From Zhengitettix transpicula (taxonomy: Eukaryota; Arthropoda; Insecta; Orthoptera; Tetrigidae): a stretch of DNA of 64,000 nucleotides. The stretch is taken from positions 8,324,001-8,388,000 of the forward strand of contig CM073590.1 in NCBI GenBank assembly GCA_037074705.1. The letters are read 5' to 3'. Below are positions 36,561 to 48,559 of the stretch, piece after piece. The notes under the pieces were generated by a model that ran no database searches, was not told where the DNA came from, and was given only the letters and a program-made list of their open reading frames with translations. The translations under genes and the position numbers were made by a program. The stretch's first letter is position 1. Each line of letters opens with the position of its first letter.

Positions 36561-37532
36561 GCTTAGGTAGTGTTCCGAGTGCTTTGCACACGTAGATATG
36601 TTTGAGTAACATGGCCTGGAAAATATAACTATAACGGTAACCGCTACAATTGTAGCAATATGAAAAATTTATTCCGAATTTAGATGGACTTTAAGAAAGG
36701 CAAGCCAATTTCCGAATTGATCGATAGGCAATATATTTATTCAAACACGTATATTAAACAAGATATATTTAACGACCAATTAACAGATTTGTATTATTAA
36801 AAAGTTATTAATCAAAACATATTTTTCATAATTTTTTTAAATTTATCTTTAAGACAAACCTTTCAGTCGAATCACAGCCTAAAGAGGGCACAAATAAGTA
36901 CTGAAACGTAGCCGTAAACTTGAAAACAAGATGAATATTTTTTAATGATATATATAAATATGTATTCTGACTATTGAGAAAACAATTACAATGATTAGAA
37001 TAAAATTTTTAAGAAACTATTTGGCAGATAACAAAAAATAAAAATTGTGTTAGACTTACAAAATTTTGATGGACAGGTCATTCAATGTTGACTTCCGTGG
37101 CCGAAATGTACAATTTAAAATCTCATATTGTTAGAAAAGTATGTTGTCAAAATTATTTTCAAGGCTCATAACTATTTAGAAATAGTCAAAAATATCTTGA
37201 AAGGTTTCAGAAAGTTTTTATTAGTATAAGAAAAGAGACTTAGGTAACGAAAAGGAGCTACGTCGCGAAATAGGAAAGAAACAAACAGTTCTAAGAACTT
37301 CGTTCATCGTAGAAAAGGATGTTTAAATTGAAAATTAGCACAATCATATAGTTACAGTTTTTATCAATATTATTTATAAAACAATTTAAGAAGTCCAGTA
37401 ATAATTTAAAACTTCATTACAAAAGTTTCATTAATTTTTAACTAAAGATCTTTCCAATAATTTATAAGTTATACAAAAGGATTATGATTTTTATAAAATA
37501 AATGGTCATTTAGATATTTGTTTAGAATATAT

Positions 37533-37740
37533 TGTAATAAACAACTGATAATCGATTAATTTGCCCCACGTTGGTGAAGCCATTAATGTAATAAACAACT
37601 GGGATGCCTTTTAATTCGCCCCACGTTGAAGGCGTTATAAATGTAATAAACACCTTGACAGCTTTATTTTTTTATTTCTTTTTCCCCACCACGTTGCGAG
37701 CGCCATAAATGTAATAAACAACTAGACAGCTTTAATTAAA
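37533..37740 (+). repeat. minisatellite, about 55-bp unit, 3-4 units
   Basis: TGTAATAAACA recurs at 37533, 37587, 37642 and 37710. Between them are CCCCACGTTG (37564, 37618) and CCACCACGTTG (37685), and GCCTTTTAATT / ACAGCTTTAATT. The period is 54-55 bp; the last unit carries a 13-base T-rich insertion. Confidence 0.8.
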
Positions 37741-40239
37741 TGAATCAATTAACAACATTTACTAAGCTTTAAAAGAAATTTATTATTGTTGATAAATTTT
37801 ACAATGTACAAAACCTATTTTTCATGCCGAATTTCATCCATTTAAAACAAATACTTTAATTTTCATTTATGAATTCGTGGCATTTTTGAACATACAGTTC
37901 TTATATCATTACAATCAAATTCGTCGAATCTCTTATCTCAGGGCCATAACTGGGTTTGATAATTAGAACAAAATCGATGTATAACCTGACAATTGACAAT
38001 TCAAATATAAAAAGTTAACCTAAAAAAATATTAAAATAAGTGAAAAGAAAAGTGAACTAAATCTGACTATACCTTTTTAATTATCGTTTACAAAATTTGT
38101 ATAAAAATATTGTTACTCACGGACCGTCTGTCTGGTATCAGATCTCTCTCTTGTATCTTGAAAACTACCACAATAAAAGGTCATTTTTACACTGACTCTA
38201 CTCTTCGTTAAAAATTTTAATACACATGATTAAAATACTCGTCCTCTGCTATCTGGAACCTCGGATGAGCCGCGCCCTTTGGTCTGCTAGTGGTTGTCGG
38301 TCCCCTCTATGCGATAATTGTTCAATCAGCGTGAAGCATCCATTTTCTTCACCGTGTGCAAATTATTAAATAAATCTCTCCGTAAAATATTTGCTTGCTT
38401 TCATGTAGAAATACAGGATCTCGCCATTCGTACTTTATATCTGCAAACTTTACTGTTCGTTGCTCTAGGTGAACTGAACTATATTATCTCCCCTGTCGAC
38501 ATTTAACAGTTTCATCTCTCGTACGCAGAATTTTGACTCCTTCGCATATTCCAGACTGGCTCTCCAAGTGCATACTGAGTTTAAACGCGCGCGGTCTCCA
38601 TTGTTGAACAAAGGAAAAACCTGCCTTCATTGTCGCCTTTACGCATTCGTACCGCTAACAATTTAATTATATTAAATACAATTAATGGCCTGTTTAATTG
38701 GCATTGCAATATATAAAAAATTACTATAAATTGGCCTATATATGATCTTGTAAATAGAAAAAGGTTTTAATAAATTATAATATTGTAGATGAAAATTATC
38801 GACGGAAAGCTTCTTAATTAAAACTAATAAAAAACTTGGTAATCGTGTTTTAAATTATGTACTGAAACTGATTAAAGTTCGATGGATTTATATTACATGT
38901 ATACCAAACATAAAAATCGGTCACATTAAATTTATAATCCTTAAATAAGGATTCTACAGGCAGTACGTCGCAATATAGAGTACAGACTAAGAAATATTAA
39001 GGGGAAGAAAAGCTGTGTTATATAACTCAAATAACTGATATTAGATATATATATATATTTTAATAAGATGAGGATGACAAATAGAATTTCATCAAAATAG
39101 CCAGTCATCACATGATAAACTTAAAGAATCTATTATTGCCGTAACTTACGAAATCATGGACTATTATTTTGTAGCCAGAAAACTAATAGTTAAATAAAAG
39201 GAACAAATTACAACATATTTCAGGTTATACGTTTTAGATACCTTTCAAACGATGATAATTTCCATATTTTATATATCTTATAAATAGCGATTTTAACTGT
39301 CAGGTTTTCTTACTGTCTATATATGCATAGGTACAATATATTTAAACCAGCTATGAAATTTCTAAGCATTCGGTCACATAGATTATATTTTATATCATTT
39401 CAGTAAAGAAATTGTTTTGTTTTCGCGAAGCGCTGTTTATTACATAATCAGAAAGATAAACCCATCACGACGCCAACATACGAACATCACCGATGGATTT
39501 GTTGTCACAAATTTAATTAATAGAAACCCATCCCTTAAGCAGAAAATCTGTGTAACGAAGCAAATACAAAATAAAGTTCAACAGGAACTAAGTACTTGAA
39601 AAACGAAGTAATCTCTGCAATGTAAAATATTTAAGTACACTCTTCTCGGTTCTGCAGTTTCCAACTTTCCTTTGTATCATAAAAAAGCACTAAAATGTAC
39701 GATCCGTAAATAACTGTTGAGTGGAAGAGGAATAATATCCAGCACTATAAAATAAAGTATAGGATTTTAAAGTGTATTTTATTTTTAAATTACTGTCTAG
39801 ACAATTACAGTATATAATAATAAATTTATATGTGCATGTTTTTAATATGCAATTACTAAGAATTATAGTAAACTAGTACGTAAATTAATTACACGCGATT
39901 CAAACTGCATAAAGTTAGCCTTTTTATAACACTTGTCTGGGTACACATATAATCAATGATTATTTTGAAATAAATTTCCCTGCGCTACAGAAAAGTATTT
40001 AGTTTAGAAATTAACGTTGTCAACTTCTGATTACCGCAGTAGTCCCTTTGAAGAGTTTCTTCGTAAACTTGACATATATGTTACATGAATAAATTCAAAT
40101 TTAATATTGATTTTGGGGGCGATTATTATTTGTAGAAAGACTCACTGTTGGACTCTCCCTCTTGAAAAAGAGAAGGTGAATCGGAATCTGTTTCATTTTC
40201 TGCTAATAAATCAGAGTAGTTAAAATAAAGTTCCCTTAA
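37741..40239. other. intronic DNA, mostly featureless
   Basis: AT-rich except 38220-38640, where GATGAGCCGCGCCC, GCTAGTGGTTGTCGG and AAACGCGCGCGG raise the GC content. No gene or repeat identified. Confidence 0.5.
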
Positions 40240-40626
40240 GCGGAGACACCTTAGTCAATTTTGAGATGCGTATGCTCCGGGTCTTCGTCTTTGGCCATAC
40301 GACAAGCGTTGTCCTGTACGCCAATTGGAAAAGTCTGCCAGCTAGTCGAGGCATGGAGTCGGAAATGCTGCGTGCCTACATCGAACTCCACCAACAGCTA
40401 TCGGAAGGGCGTTCGACCATCCTAGCTGGTGAATGATTTTCTAGAAATTTAACATTTTGGCAAATTACGGGTGGGTGGGTTCGTTAAACAATATCCGGTG
40501 TACCCTAGCTAACCCTTGGTTCCCTTCTTGTCCCTACCGCACCTCCACCCTCATTTCTAACCCTTCCTAACTTATTGCAGCAAAGTGGTCACAACGTGAA
40601 TTAACCTCAATTATACTGCTTCTTAA
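40240..40626 (+). mobile_element. retroposon family A, diverged copy, opposite orientation
   Basis: In reverse order: TTTGAGATGCGTATGCTCCGGG, TCTGCCAGCTAGTCGAGGCATGG, CAGCTATCGGAAGGGCG, CTAGCTAACCCTTGGTTCCC, CAACGTGAATTAACCTC and a weak tail TTCTTAAATAAAAAG. The middle (GGTTTTTCTAGGG to GATCCTTAAAC) is replaced by unrelated or very diverged bases. Confidence 0.55.
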
Positions 40627-40804
40627 ATAAAAAGTATAAAAGCAACCTCTCGAAGGCAAGCGTTATTCAACCATGACTAGTGTTTCATTTTTCATCACGA
40701 TTTATTGTAAATTCTTCTAAATTAATCAGAATATTTTAGTATTGAGAAAATTTGTAAAAACATCCAACTACTATCGACGCAAAATTATGTATAAATCTGT
40801 AAAT

Positions 40805-41066
40805 AAATAACAAAAAAACAGACAAAATTAGGTGCTACATTAAATACCACACAACGTTTCTGTAACCCTTGTTGCTTTCGTCAGGTGATTCAACAAACGC
40901 AAGAGCCGTAAACCAAAAGTGTTTGAGTTCGCTTGTGCGGTGTCGTTCTTAAGGCTCTTGAGTTTCTTGAATCACCAGACGAAAGCAACAAGGACGTCAG
41001 AAACGTTGTGTTTAATTTATCACTTAATTTTATCTGTTTTTCGGCTATTTATTTTTCTAATAAATT
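40805..41066. mobile_element. Penelope-like 3' end pair (foldback)
   Basis: Left ACACAACGTTTCTGTAACCC, TTGTTGCTTTCGTCAGGTGA and CGCAAGAGCC pair with right GGCTCTTGAGTTTCTTGAA, TCACCAGACGAAAGCAACAA and GTCAGAAACGTTGTG. Outer edges AATAACAAAAAAACAGACAAAATTAGG and TTAATTTTATCTGTTTTTCGGCTATT are also complementary. Total about 260 bp with no coding sequence. It sits about 640 bp upstream of the homeodomain exon, inside the otd intron. Confidence 0.65.
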
Positions 41067-41692
41067 ATTTCTTAAGACACGTATTATTTTTTAATTTTAA
41101 AATTTAGATTATCTGAAATCGCGTACTTGTGTGTCATAATCCATCATAAACCTATCATTTCATTTTTCGATTTAGACGAAGCCATAGAGACATTGGTAAA
41201 TAAAGAAATAAGGATTTTCACTTGTAACGAGCGTGGTTACAATTATTTTATCTTATATCATATCTATCTAAATATTATTCATGTTCCATTCTTCACGCAT
41301 CCCAACACACCATCACAAATTACAGAACTGCCAAAATGAACAGAATAAAATAACAGAATTATTTTTCCTTAGTCTTTTCTTCACGTCCCAACTTTTTAAA
41401 CGCATTGTTTTCCATCATTTAAATACAAAAAAAAATGAATATGCCCAATCTACGAATTGAAGCTTATTTTCGTGTCTGTGTTGCATTATCTTCCCCTATG
41501 CTACACTGTGCGATAATATACTTTTCTTATTATTAAGAACGACAAGTCTATAAAGTCTAAATATATAATTGTATTTACGTATCTTCATGCTATTGATATG
41601 TTGTGATTGGAAAGAATAACTGTGTTGTTGTTCCAAGATAAATAATAAAAAGTAGGTATTTTTTTACTTTTGTTGACAATTGGTGTAATTAA

Positions 41693-41917
<225 letters not shown>

Positions 41918-42569
41918 TAATTAGGAAAGATTTTTCTACGTCGTAATCATTTCAAACGTTCTCAGGCTTCAAATGAGATGATCCCATCACGTTTTACATG
42001 AAAACCTATTCACACAGATCTCTCTGAGATAGTAATATACCATTATTTCAATTACCGATATTCACTGGACATGAGAGAAAAATATATATCTTACAGAACA
42101 GCGTGACACTACTGACAATAGCTGTCTATGACTGGCCATCACCATATTAATATTCCTACAGAAATTTATTACAATACGTCCCAATTAGTCATATAATGAT
42201 AAAATTCTTCGGCTATAACAATTTGTTAAATCACTTTTTAAATGTTCAGTGTAAGTCATAATAATATTTCTATATTGAAAAGATCACAAAGTGCATTTAT
42301 TAGTTAGGAAAGTCAAAAGAAATAGGAAGTGCAGATAAAAAAATTTTACTTTGCCGCTTCTCTTATATCATTTATATCATAAATTTATGGAAACGGACGC
42401 AATATTTTAAAATAAGTTTCAATATACAATGACTGTTATGTTATGACATTAAATATAAAATATGACTTAACGCAAACTATAATCATTAAAATATAATTAC
42501 ATATAATTTTTATGACTGAAAATAACAATCTATGTAATCATAATCAGACTAACCAATTTATTCTTTTAA

Positions 42570-43155
42570 TAAATAAATAAAATGGCCAATTCGTCGGTTA
42601 CAATTTAATACAAAATCACGCGACGTATCGTTCCTGTTTTGGAACTTCCTCAGGTGCATCATCATAATAATAATAATTTGGTATTGGAGGATTCTACAAG
42701 TGTAAGATAACTTATTTCGTATTTATGAATATCTAAAAATGTAAAAGGAATGATTTTTATAATTTTTTATATAAATATTCATCAATACCAAATTGATCTT
42801 ATAATTTAAACAAAACTATTTTATAAAAAGTGAAGATCGAAAGATTTTCGGGTTTAGTTGTCGAAAGAGCTCTCTACAGTGATACATTTGTCATTTACAC
42901 GCAACGTTTCGACGTTTCTGTCGGAATTAAACAGACGAATATGATGACAGAGCTGTTGGTCGTCGAAACGTTGCGTCTTTTATAATATTTATTTTCTTTA
43001 AACTTTTAGATATACATCCATACCATATTTGCTTTTTCTTGTTTGTAGAATTCATTATTAACAAATTTCTTATCTTATACTGGTGCACATTTAGGAGGTT
43101 CCAAAACGGGAATGAAACGACTTGTGATTTTTTATTTAGGCCATTTTATTTATAT
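42570..43155. mobile_element. foldback element with a nested hairpin
   Basis: Left AAATAAATAAAATGGCC, AAAATCACGCGACG, GGAACTTCCTCAGGTGCA pairs with right TGCACATTTAGGAGGTTCC, GAAACGACTTGTGATTTTTT, AGGCCATTTTATTTA. Both arms carry a CTGAGGA-type motif with a GTTCC/GGAA stem. A second inverted pair, ACGCAACGTTTCGACG at 42899 and CGTCGAAACGTTGCGTC near 42962, lies inside, either a nested insertion or an internal subrepeat. Confidence 0.55.
42625..42653 (-). ncRNA. hammerhead-like motif, GATAC variant
   Basis: On the - strand: CTGAGGA, one A, GTTCC, the loop AAAACA, GGAAC, then GATACGTCG. The five-base-pair stem is intact. The inverted mate near 43091-43118 (+) keeps GAAACGA but has lost part of CTGA. 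Confidence 0.35.
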
Positions 43156-44549
43156 ATTTATACTACTAATGCCAGATATATTTAACTATTAATTAGTTTT
43201 TTTTTCGGTGCTTTGCAAAATTTTTAATAATTTGTTTAATCATACAACGAGATTGTCTTCATTTCGGTAGTAAATTAGGAAAAATATTGTTAATAATGGA
43301 AAATTTAGCATATTTTCATTTGATAGGGGCTCAATGTGCAAAAGGCCTAAAAATAATAAAATTATTATGTGCATGCCATTTTACTGTTCAATTATGAAAA
43401 GCGTTTATACATACATGTATTCATATATTTTCTTGCTCACCTTTCTACTCCTAGACCATGGAATACCCGAATAATCTAAATAATAATGTATTCATATAGC
43501 ATTACTAATTTTCCTTAAGTTAACCGTTATTAATATGAGTAAAATAGAATTAATTGATACTATAATTGTTTTGTTAGTTTTATTTTTGTATTCGATATAA
43601 CTTCAAAGAACGAATAACAATTGTGCTTTTGTACAGTTTTTAACAGGTTCTTAGAAAGGCGACCGTTATTAAATTACATTTTTATTAAAGTAGGTGTAAT
43701 GTTGTACCATATCACTTAGAACAATAAATATTAATGTATATTTTTAAGTAAGCAGAAAAACAACAATTTTTAATTTCATCTCAAATTAGAAAAGATAGTC
43801 ATTTCTCCAACTAATTTTCGGTTTTATTGGATAAATTTCGTACGTATCTCGAACTTTTAAAGTGACGCTAACTTGTAGTGAAACTTTATAATGAAACAAT
43901 GTGACTAAGAAATAATTCTGTGCTTCGTTTTTATGTGTAAAATGTATTATTTATTTTTGGTAATTACTCAAAATATTGCAAATATGAATAATACTATACT
44001 TTACCGGTTTTAATATTAGAAACTATATATTTAAACTGTTTAATTTATACCTTAAGATGTCAGGTTAGAAATAAGAAAAGTTCCATCCTCTTCTAAATTT
44101 CGACATTTTCTGACAAAATTCGTGAACTATAATCAAATTTTATAACTGAGTAAAATTTGTGTTTCTACACACCAAACTTAGCCCAATATATCAACTATTA
44201 ACGTTTAACTCTGCCTGCTGAGTAGCCCTGTATTAAAATCATCTTCTAGTTCGTACTTCATCATATTTTCTTAAACCTTTTCAAACTAAATTAAACAGTT
44301 GTGAATTCAAAGAGACAAACAAGAACAAATAAGTTACGCTTCCGCCCATAGTTGATGCTTCCGTCATGTACATTAAAACTTAAAATTAAAAATTAAATTG
44401 ACAATTACGAGTAAAAAACAAAAAATACTCTTTGTGTAACGACTCATAAATATTGCCAAGTTTTAACATAATTCTTTGTACATTTTTTAATATAAATTTC
44501 AGAAATCTTTATAGGTTTATATTATGGTATCAAAATTTATTTAATTAGC
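43156..44549. other. intronic AT-rich DNA, nothing recognised
   Basis: No exon or repeat family member seen after the homeodomain exon in this interval. Confidence 0.6.
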
Positions 44550-44805
44550 CAAATACAGACAAAATCAAGTGATGATATAAATAACACATAACGATTCTGT
44601 GATCCTTCTCCTCAGATGATTCGAAAAACACGAGAGTCAGGAGCGACACAACCGCACAATTACAATTGCAGTTGACAAACTCAAAATGCTCCTGGCACTC
44701 GTGTTTTTCCAATCACGTGATGAAAGGCACAAGGATCCCAGAAACGTTGTGTAGTATATATATCATCACGTAATTTTGTCTGTATTTGGTTATTTCATCT
44801 AAATA
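44550..44805. mobile_element. Penelope-like 3' end pair (foldback)
   Basis: The left arm begins TAGCCAAATACAGACAAAAT and TGATGATATAAATAACACATAACG. The right arm ends CAGAAACGTTGTGTAGTATA, ATCATCACGTAATTTTGTCTG and TATTTGGTTATTT, an inverted copy. Between them lie CACGAGAGTCAGGAGCG and its inverted partner CTCCTGGCACTCGTG. Both arms carry the CTGA...GAAAC-type motif in opposite orientation (right arm TGATGAAAGG...CAGAAACG). Confidence 0.65.
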
Positions 44806-44889
44806 TTATATTTTAAACAGACGTATTTTCTCATATAAATGTTTAAAATATAAGCATTTTAAAATGAAAAAAATACGTCTGATTGAAAA

Positions 44890-45095
44890 TAATGAATAAT
44901 AAAGATAGCCAATACAGACAAAAAAGAGTAATATAAATACCTTCAAAAGCTTTTGAGTGTTGTCAACTGACCAGTGCAGTTGTGTTTCTCTAGGCTCTTC
45001 TTAGCACCTGACGAAAGGGACAAGGATCCCAGAAACGTTGTGTGGTATTTATATTACCCTTTTTTGTGTGTGTTGGATATCTTTATTATTAATAT
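44890..45095 (+). mobile_element. Penelope-like 3' end pair (short foldback)
   Basis: The left edge AATAAAGATAGCCAATACAG and the right edge with GGATATCTTTATTATTAAT are inverted relatives. The right part (44950-45095) is a + strand element end: TTGTCAACTGACCAGTGCAG, GGCTCTTCTTAGCACCTGACGA, CCCAGAAACGTTGTGTGG and a TATTTATATTA block. The left arm is very short, so the left copy is strongly truncated. It carries one of the best-preserved hammerhead-like motifs (45008-45036). Confidence 0.65.
45008..45036 (+). ncRNA. hammerhead-like motif in a Penelope-like end
   Basis: CTGACGA, AA, GGGA, the loop CAAGGA, TCCC, A, then GAAACGTTGTG. It has the same stem as the copy at 18437, while position 7 of the core (any base allowed) is C here and G there. 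Confidence 0.35.
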
Positions 45096-45124
45096 AAACA
45101 TTTTGTCAGTAGAAAGAATTGTTA

Positions 45125-45320
45125 AAATTTAGAACATGTTTGGAAATTACAGGTTGTTTATAAATAGCGGGTTTAATATTTGGCATCTGATCTTTCATAA
45201 AAGTTTATAATTCCTCTTTAATTTGTCCTATGTTACAAGAATTAGAATAAAAACTGGTAATTTTATAAATAACATAATGTTTGTTAATGGCGTCTAGAGG
45301 ATCTTTGTTTTCTCTCATAA
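45125..45320 (-). pseudogene. second, decayed Penelope-like GIY-YIG endonuclease relic
   Basis: The - strand reads NKDPLDAINKHYVIYKITSF then YSNSCNIGQIKEEL and a stop. It lines up with the better copy at 34304-34610 (KDPLD, VYKIS, CYIGQT). The tyrosine of the YIG half is replaced by asparagine and the frame breaks soon after, so it cannot be active. The nucleotide match continues past the stop (AACATGTTTGGAAATTACAGG at 45133 versus TATGTTTGGAGACTACAG at 34321). It adjoins an outward-facing element end at 44890-45095 in the opposite orientation, which suggests a rearranged or nested insertion. Confidence 0.75.
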
Positions 45321-45639
45321 CGAACATAGTTAAGCAGACTTAATATGTGACTGTCTCTAAAGAGGAAGAAAATTCTAGGACGTAAAGTAATGTGTTCCTT
45401 CAAACTTACCTATTTTTTCTAGATGTATGTTTGAATTGATTCCTTTATCATATAATTAACACCTTAAAATACATTAAATATCTATTTAAGTGTTATAATT
45501 CCTCAACTGGAGCTGTTGAGATATAGAAGTTTAATTTATTTAATATACTGATCAATTTAAGCGACGTACCAGGTACATACTATTTTAATAAATTTGGTAT
45601 ATATTTATCTTAATATTTTTCACCTCTCCGACATATACG

Positions 45640-46050
45640 TTGCTCAGAAATTCTCTTGATAATCTTATTGAAACAGCAGGCCCTGTCGATAGCCGTGGTC
45701 CATTTACGAGTAGCTCTTGCCAGAAAAGTGTGTGTATTTACTCATTACCTATTAAACAGTATCCGCTCTCCTCTCGGTGGAGTGTTTAAGCCTCACTGCT
45801 TACGGCCGACACAATTGCTGAGCCGGTTTGTTGTCGACGTGCACTTTAATCCCAAGCACATTCTATTTGGAACTAATGGGGTGCAATTAACCCAGCAGAC
45901 TCGGTAACGCAAGCAGCAGATCGGCTTGGCGCACACTAAGCCCCGCGCATTCATCAGCCCGTTAAATCACTTGCTTCGCATTGTCGTCTTGCTCCTAATT
46001 ATCCCCTGTCTTTCCCTTTGTTCCTGCTCCTATAGCTAGCATAATAGGTT
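45640..46050. promoter_or_regulatory. candidate intronic enhancer
   Basis: Downstream of the homeodomain exon, inside the last visible intron. It contains CACTTTAATCCCAAG (TAATCC at 45847-45852), GGTGCAATTAACCC and CTCCTAATTATCCCC in a complex GC-rich block. No repeat match. Confidence 0.35.
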
Positions 46051-47233
46051 AAGCTCGATCCAAGACTTGGAATAAAAACACGGACGGACTCAGGAAATGG
46101 TTGAGTGCTTGTCATCTTCAGCTCAGATCCACCTAATTCGGAAGGTTTAGCGTGTATTCGCTCAATATGATCAGCGATGCAAAATAAGCCGTGGAATACC
46201 TGCTACCATTAAAAAGTTTCATTTTACTTCGATTACTAGAACGGAATATAAAAATATATTTAATATAGATTACCATAGTTGTCGTCAATACACCATTTTT
46301 TTGTTTTGGGTCACTTGCGCTAATATTAAGCATAAAACGTTCCGTTTCAGTATATAAAATTTAAAATTCCAGGTGGCAGATGACGAAGTATAACGGAAAG
46401 TTCTATATGTAGCCACACTGTGATAGGCTTTGTGAAACCTGTACAGTAATTAGTTACAGCCCATGCTATAGTCCGTTTTAAACTAGAAGTCTCCTGGCGT
46501 GTCCGTGTATAAGGGACACTGATACTCGGCTTATACAACTCACTGAAAACAGCAGAATTAAACCCCTATTGCTCGTCATCTCTCAAGCGTTGTGATTGGT
46601 TGAATCAAGGTCACGCCTGCTCGAGGGAACGAACTGTCATCGGTCTTCTAATTTAAAACAGACTGTAGAATTATTAAGTGATGTGATGAAAACCACTGCT
46701 CAACTGACCGAGTTATGAATTAACTTAGCCTTTTATTAAAAAAATCTTATATTAAGTTACTGAGAAGCAGCAAGTATGGATAATATCCACTTTTACAACA
46801 AACTTTTCGCGTTCAACATTAAAGACGCGGGAAATATGACGCCCGCAAAATAGAATTGTTTCTAAAAATACCACAAATATGAACTTTCCATATACTGTCA
46901 AAGTGAAAGCCGCTTGTACTTTTCTTTATATAAGATCAAACTTTGAACTGAATTCAGCATTTTTGCGAAGTGAAAAATATGCGGAGGAAAAACAAAAAAG
47001 AAGTCTAGAAACAAATTTCGATTCACAGTTGTGTAAACAGCAAGTTAATTATTTTTGTGTTGTTACTATAGACATTCCCCGACATAGAAACTATCTGGGA
47101 ATACTTCAACTTGGACAAAAAATAAGAATGGGTTAATATGTGAACTACTATAAATGTAATCATAAGCGAATGGTTCAGTGACCGTTGGAACTTAGAAGAC
47201 GAAAACGGTTTTTTTACGTTTTTATTTTTATTT

Positions 47234-47338
47234 TTAAACGTAGTCTCTTTTCAAATCAGTACACTTAGTGCACAGTTTTTCCAGCTTCATCATAGATTCC
47301 GAATAAAACAATTTATCAAACTCCGCAAAACAGTCGTA
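47234..47338 (-). pseudogene. possible mariner-like transposase C-terminal relic
   Basis: The - strand reads YDCFAEFDKLFYSESMMKLE, then KLCTKCTDLKRDYV and a stop. This resembles the end of mariner-type transposases (..L..RW.KC....GDYFE). There is no catalytic domain or terminal inverted repeat nearby. The similarity is short and could be chance. Confidence 0.3.
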
Positions 47339-48159
47339 TGATAAAGAAATATTTATTTTATGGACTTTATCCATATTTCACGTAAAAGCCAGAATATTTA
47401 CCTTCTTTTGACTATCAGAAAATGGAAGAAACATGGATAAAGTTTTATATTAAACGTACTAAAATACTATTGCTATTGACCAACGAATCAACGTTTGTGC
47501 CTACAAGCACCTTCTCTGTGCCAGGTCGAGAAATTTCCAAATGATCCGCGTACATGCTGAGAGAAGAAAAGACTGATTTGTCCTGAACGAAATAGGGCGA
47601 GAACACTGGTTCTTCAGACCCTAAAAAATTTGGAGGGAGGGAGGGTAATCTTTCTACATTCAAATATTCCCGTTGAAAGTATTATTTTTCTGAAATCTGA
47701 TGTTCATCATTTACCGGATGACGTTTCTATGAAAAGTAATAAACCCTCAGATACAAAATTGCAAGTAACATTTAAATACGATATAATAATTTGCAACAGA
47801 AAGGCTTCTACATTAGAAAATTACAGATCACAAATATAATATTTTAAATAGTCATTTTTAATAACATGCACGCCATGGAACAATTTTTCCTTTATGTAAT
47901 CACCAATGGTCGCGTTCCAACACCAGAACTGAATATTGAATGATGTCTGGGCTGAGCTGTATTAATTTCTGCTCAAATTCTTCTACTTATTTTTCCACAT
48001 TTACCCACTACATAATCTGAGATTTCCTGTAAGGACCATAACGAATTATAAGAGTCTTTTGAAATATTTTGGTCTTTTGTAAAGTGAAAATATAAAAAAA
48101 AATTGTTTGAGATCTGTTCAGCCGTTTCTGAGTTGAGGTTGTAACAGTAGTGAGATGCA

Positions 48160-48360
48160 GCAATGAGTAATGCGAGCTGGAGCCTGACGTGCGCACGTGC
48201 GGTTCGAGGTAATTCAATACACGGCACATCGGACCCTCCCAGCAGCGGCAATCAATTGTAATGGCCTCTTAATCAGTTTGCTGCTGCTAATAGCCTGCAG
48301 CTAGTCCCATGGAAGTTGCGAACTCACATTACTCGCACCCCTAAACGCGACGACGGCTCG
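48160..48360. promoter_or_regulatory. candidate intronic enhancer
   Basis: GACGTGCGCACGTGCGG, GGCAATCAATTGTAATGGCC, CTTAATCAGTTTGCTGCTGC and TAATAGCCTGCAGC form a compact single-copy block with several homeodomain-type cores (TAATCA, CAATTG/TAATGG). Confidence 0.3.
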
Positions 48361-48559
48361 GAGAAAAGACAAACCAAACAAAACGAAAACTTTAATTCGT
48401 CAATTTGACTTGGGATTTGTCATAAGAAATCCGAGATTTTTGTAGCAGTTCAACAAACAATGAATGTTGAATTGTCACAGTTTCCTGATGCTGGACTGGT
48501 ACGTGCTTTTTAATTTACGGTTCCGCTAAACTATAAATCGCAAAGATATGGACGTAAAA

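Noticed and set aside
37533..37740. CRISPR-like array
   Set aside because: Units are adjacent diverged minisatellite repeats in a eukaryotic intron, not identical repeats with unique spacers; no cas genes.
47171..47200. Possible VWFKN exon from a TGGTTCA match
   Set aside because: ATGGTTCAGTGACC does not continue into the KNRRAKCR codons and lacks a suitable acceptor.
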